Both the position numbers and the translations under genes were made by a program. DNA of 64,000 nt from Oreohelix idahoensis. Lineage: Eukaryota; Mollusca; Gastropoda; Stylommatophora; Oreohelicidae. Shown here piece after piece: positions 61,402-64,000 of the stretch (its first letter is position 1; each line of letters begins with the position of its first letter). The stretch covers positions 110,001 through 174,000 of the forward strand of contig JAMPIV010014129.1 of NCBI GenBank assembly GCA_024509875.1. The letters run 5' to 3'. The notes beneath the pieces were generated by a model. It had not been told where the DNA came from, searched no databases, and saw only the letters and a program-made list of their open reading frames with translations.

Positions 61402-62194
61402 TATGTTTCTAGGTTCCTAGACGAGAGAGAGTCGCAACCAAAGTTTCTGATAAAGTGCAAAATCGACTGCAGTTTGCGAGTAAAATATCTCGTCTACCTG
61501 TCCAGGTAAATAAAGTGTCTTGGAAAGTCTACACATGGTCAAGTTACATACGTATCTGTAAAGAAAAAAAAACTGAAGCAGATAAGTGATCTGTTTTATT
61601 GAGAAAGCAAAATTCAGACTTCACCAAATTGCCGATATGATGATAAGAGACATTAACAATTTATTAATTTCCAGCTGGCGATTTTGTAAATACCTATCTG
61701 AAATTTTACTAGACATCTATTTTAATTACTAAAGTGTACTGATATATTTTTTATAAATTAAAGTTGATTGATTTTGTTTAGATTCCAGTTACTGTTCGAA
61801 AAATTGTTCTTGTGTGAAATTCAAAAGAATATTTAATATTTTAGAATCTGCGTGGAAAAGCTTTACGGGGATTCAAATAGCCTCAAACTGACTACTGCTT
61901 TCTTTGAGAACATTCAAGTGGACGTCTGAGAGTGTAAGAAGAAGAAGAAGAAGAATCTGTAGGGATAACTAACGAGCTGCATTTCACATCAACTATTAAT
62001 AGAGATACCATTGGAGCGTAGGACAGGTCTAGCGGGAAGGTGACTTACTTGACAGCTCTCTTCTACAGTAAAGATCTAGAACGGTGCAGTTATCTACCTG
62101 ACTTTGTCTTGTGCCATCCCTACCTCTAGTTCACCAGCTCTCATTTGCAGTTTCTGAGAAAATTTTAAAAAAATCTAACTTTCATTTCGCCACA

Positions 62195-62339
62195 TGGTGA
62201 ATGGTCAATGCACGATGAAAAAATTACAAGGCATGCGTGTTCTCTTAATGGGTGTGCAATTTAGTTTTCACCTTGCAATGCACGTCGTTTCCATTTTTTT
62301 CTCTGAAAGCTAGTCTGTTAGTTAAAAAATTTTCATTAG
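62195..62339. other. 5' flank sequence without recognised gene
   Basis: Short unassigned stretch between R2 copy 2 and the LINE remnant. Confidence 0.4.
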
Positions 62340-62956
62340 TAAAACTCTGTATGTAGGAGTAAGTTTACATTACGTGAATGATACAATAGTGATAGAATGT
62401 ATAAATAAAGTTCTAAGCTTAAATAGCATTGTTTCTCTGGACTTAGCCATCAAAGTAAATGGATTAGATTTGAAACAAGTCAATAGATTCCATTACATAA
62501 GTACGTTAATAATATAAGATGGAAGATGCAACAACACTTTACTAATTGATGTGAGATAAAGAGTTTTTAATGCTACTTAGAAACCCTAACCTACGGAAGT
62601 GAGTCATGGACAATCGGTAAACACGCAGTAAAAGCCCTGGAAGCCACAGATATGTGTATTTACATCAGCTCGTTAAGAATATTCTGGACAACCAAAAAAG
62701 AATAATGAAGCTGGTGCTCAAATTAAATTTATTACTCAAAAGGAAGCAATCAACTTTCCATAGGCATGTTATTAGGAGAAGAATTTATTGTGACAACAGG
62801 GAAGATTTAGGAAAAAGATATAGAGGACGACAAACAGAGAAGATATTTGACATGTTCACATCATGATATGGAAATAGGTCAACAACAAACTGGATAAACA
62901 AGACTGGAAACTGGAAGTTGTGGAAAGACATGATCACATATGCCACCAAACATGGT
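62340..62956 (+). pseudogene. LINE remnant: reverse transcriptase end and C-terminus
   Basis: Decayed blocks can be read in shifting frames: VNDTIVIECINKV (remnant of the YADD region), IKVNGLDLKQVNRFHYIS, DGRCNN, then after a gap HRHVIRRR, GRQTEKIFD and KLWKDMITYATKHGT. This order is that of a LINE reverse transcriptase C-terminus. The (GAA)n tail follows directly. Confidence 0.7.
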
Positions 62957-63075
62957 ACTTGAAGAAGAAGAAGACGAAGAAGAAGAAGATGAAGAAGAAG
63001 AAGAAGAAGAAGAAGAAGAAGAAGAAGAAGAAGAAGAAGAAGAAGAAGAAGAAGAAATGAAGAAGAAGAATGAGG
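62957..63075. repeat. (GAA)n array, LINE tail
   Basis: GAA triplets with few GAC/GAT interruptions follow the LINE remnant and are probably its expanded 3' tail. Confidence 0.93.
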
Positions 63076-64000
63076 CGGAATGTGAAACGTCTTATAAAAA
63101 TAACTATTAATTTAATTTCTCTCATCACGGCATTGTAAGACTTAAAAGGTTAAAGCCTAAGGGAGAATACCCGTAAAATCGAAACAAGTTATGAGAAACT
63201 ACACTATTGCTATCCCCTGAGTAATCATAGATCGTAGCAACTTGTGTAGAAATGTGAAGGCCGATGGCGCACAAACGTCTGGTAGAGGGAGTAATGTACT
63301 ACAAGTTAACCAACACGGCGTCAAATTTAACTACTAATTAAGCTGTCTAATTCTTCTTCCTTCTTCCTCATTCGTCCTGAGAAGGACGGTGGTTGCGTTG
63401 TGTCTGTTTACGCCTAAGCTGTGATATCTGCACCTTTCGGTCGACACATCCGACTTCTGCACGGCATTTTTTAGGACCGGGTTTGCCTTCCCAATGCGAT
63501 CCACACTCGCTCAGCCAGACTGCGTTGCTGCAGACTGTTTCCAGGACCACCACGTTGAGGTGGAGTACGGTCTTGACCAGCTCTGGTTCGCTGGTCCTGA
63601 CGCAGGCAGTCAAGCTATGAGTCGCTGACTGCGTTCTCTATTGCTGCGTCTTTGGGTCCCAAGCTGTCTAATAACTAGTGCCGTTAAGAGGAACCTGTTG
63701 TTTTTTTGTTTTTTTTTTTTTTGTGGACAAGGTTTAATGTTTCGGTCAATTCCCCATATCAATACGCGCCTGAAGTAGCGTTCTGAAAGAAACAATGAAA
63801 AAAAGTCAACTGGTTTTTCGGGAAAACATTGAAAAGTCACGCGCTGTAGCGTGAAAGCGAAATGGAACACTGATTAAAATAACACGCATTTTCAATTTTT
63901 TTGTAGTGCACTGAACGTGGAAAAGAGAACTGGAGTAAGACATGAAGGTTATGAAGAACATATGGAAAAACCTTGAGCTGATGGCATGGGACAAGAAAAC
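63076..64000. other. 5' flank sequence with a GC-richer open segment
   Basis: The segment 63368-63660 is GC-richer than its surroundings and holds an 81-codon minus-strand frame (63368-63613) with several Cys and Trp residues and no family that I recognise. 63905-63995 matches the LINE-tail-like piece at 32320-32430. A T run lies near 63700-63720. Confidence 0.4.

Larger units (their letters stand above)
59579..62194 (+). repeat. 1.7-kb dispersed repeat R2, copy 2 (interrupted by mariner)
   Basis: It aligns with 34538-36754. It lacks the SINE of copy 1 but carries the mariner at 60483-61401. Without that insert it is about 1.70 kb. The promoter-like GTATATAAGCC is at about 59851. A CTT array near 60207-60240 is present only in this copy. 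Confidence 0.65.

Overview
The window is animal nuclear DNA. Its low GC content, long introns, abundant microsatellites and the mix of Gmr1-like LTR elements, mariner, hAT, Tigger, RTE-type LINEs and tRNA-derived SINEs suggest a lophotrochozoan invertebrate, most likely a mollusc. The class cannot be settled from the sequence alone. There are no bacterial features.

The one host protein-coding gene I can support is a class I fructose-bisphosphate aldolase on the minus strand. Its first coding exon is at 58085-58241, the second at 29348-29514 and the third at 9118-9279. The splice phases fit (phase 1, then phase 0) and together they give the first 162 residues. The remaining exons must lie left of position 1, so the gene spans more than 58 kb. 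Almost everything else lies in its two introns (28.6 and 20.1 kb), in its third intron, or in its 5' flank.

Layout from left to right: 1-4423 is the internal part of a Gmr1-like Ty3/Gypsy element (E1, minus, cut by the window edge), followed by its putative 5' LTR and a decayed mariner (4865-6062). 8355-8715 is a LINE 3' end. Aldolase exon 3 follows. 9682-11837 is a deleted LTR element with 300-bp LTRs (E4). 13085-14505 is a broken RTE-type LINE. 17969-27339 is a complete young LTR element (E2, minus) with 1.08-kb LTRs and a cttgc target duplication. 28617-28919 is a solo LTR related to E4. Aldolase exon 2 follows. 30594-32055 joins a truncated SINE, an AGT array, a piece of 18S rRNA gene, an 82-bp tandem repeat and long GACA/GATA arrays. 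34538-36754 and 59579-62194 are two copies of one 1.7-kb repeat, one interrupted by a SINE and the other by a mariner. 39168-40253 and 41126-42668 are DNA transposons. 44264-55297 is a complete but decayed LTR element (E3, plus) with a nested solo LTR of its own family. 55795-57042 is a Tigger remnant. Aldolase exon 1 follows, then a 333-bp-arm inverted repeat, a mariner and a LINE remnant.

Three of the four LTR elements (E1, E2, E3) carry integrase before reverse transcriptase, the unusual pol order known from the Gmr1 group of Ty3/Gypsy elements. E4 keeps only gag and a trace of protease. The main biological story is therefore a conserved glycolytic-type gene whose introns have been inflated by repeated waves of transposition, with several insertions datable relative to each other from nesting and target-site duplications.
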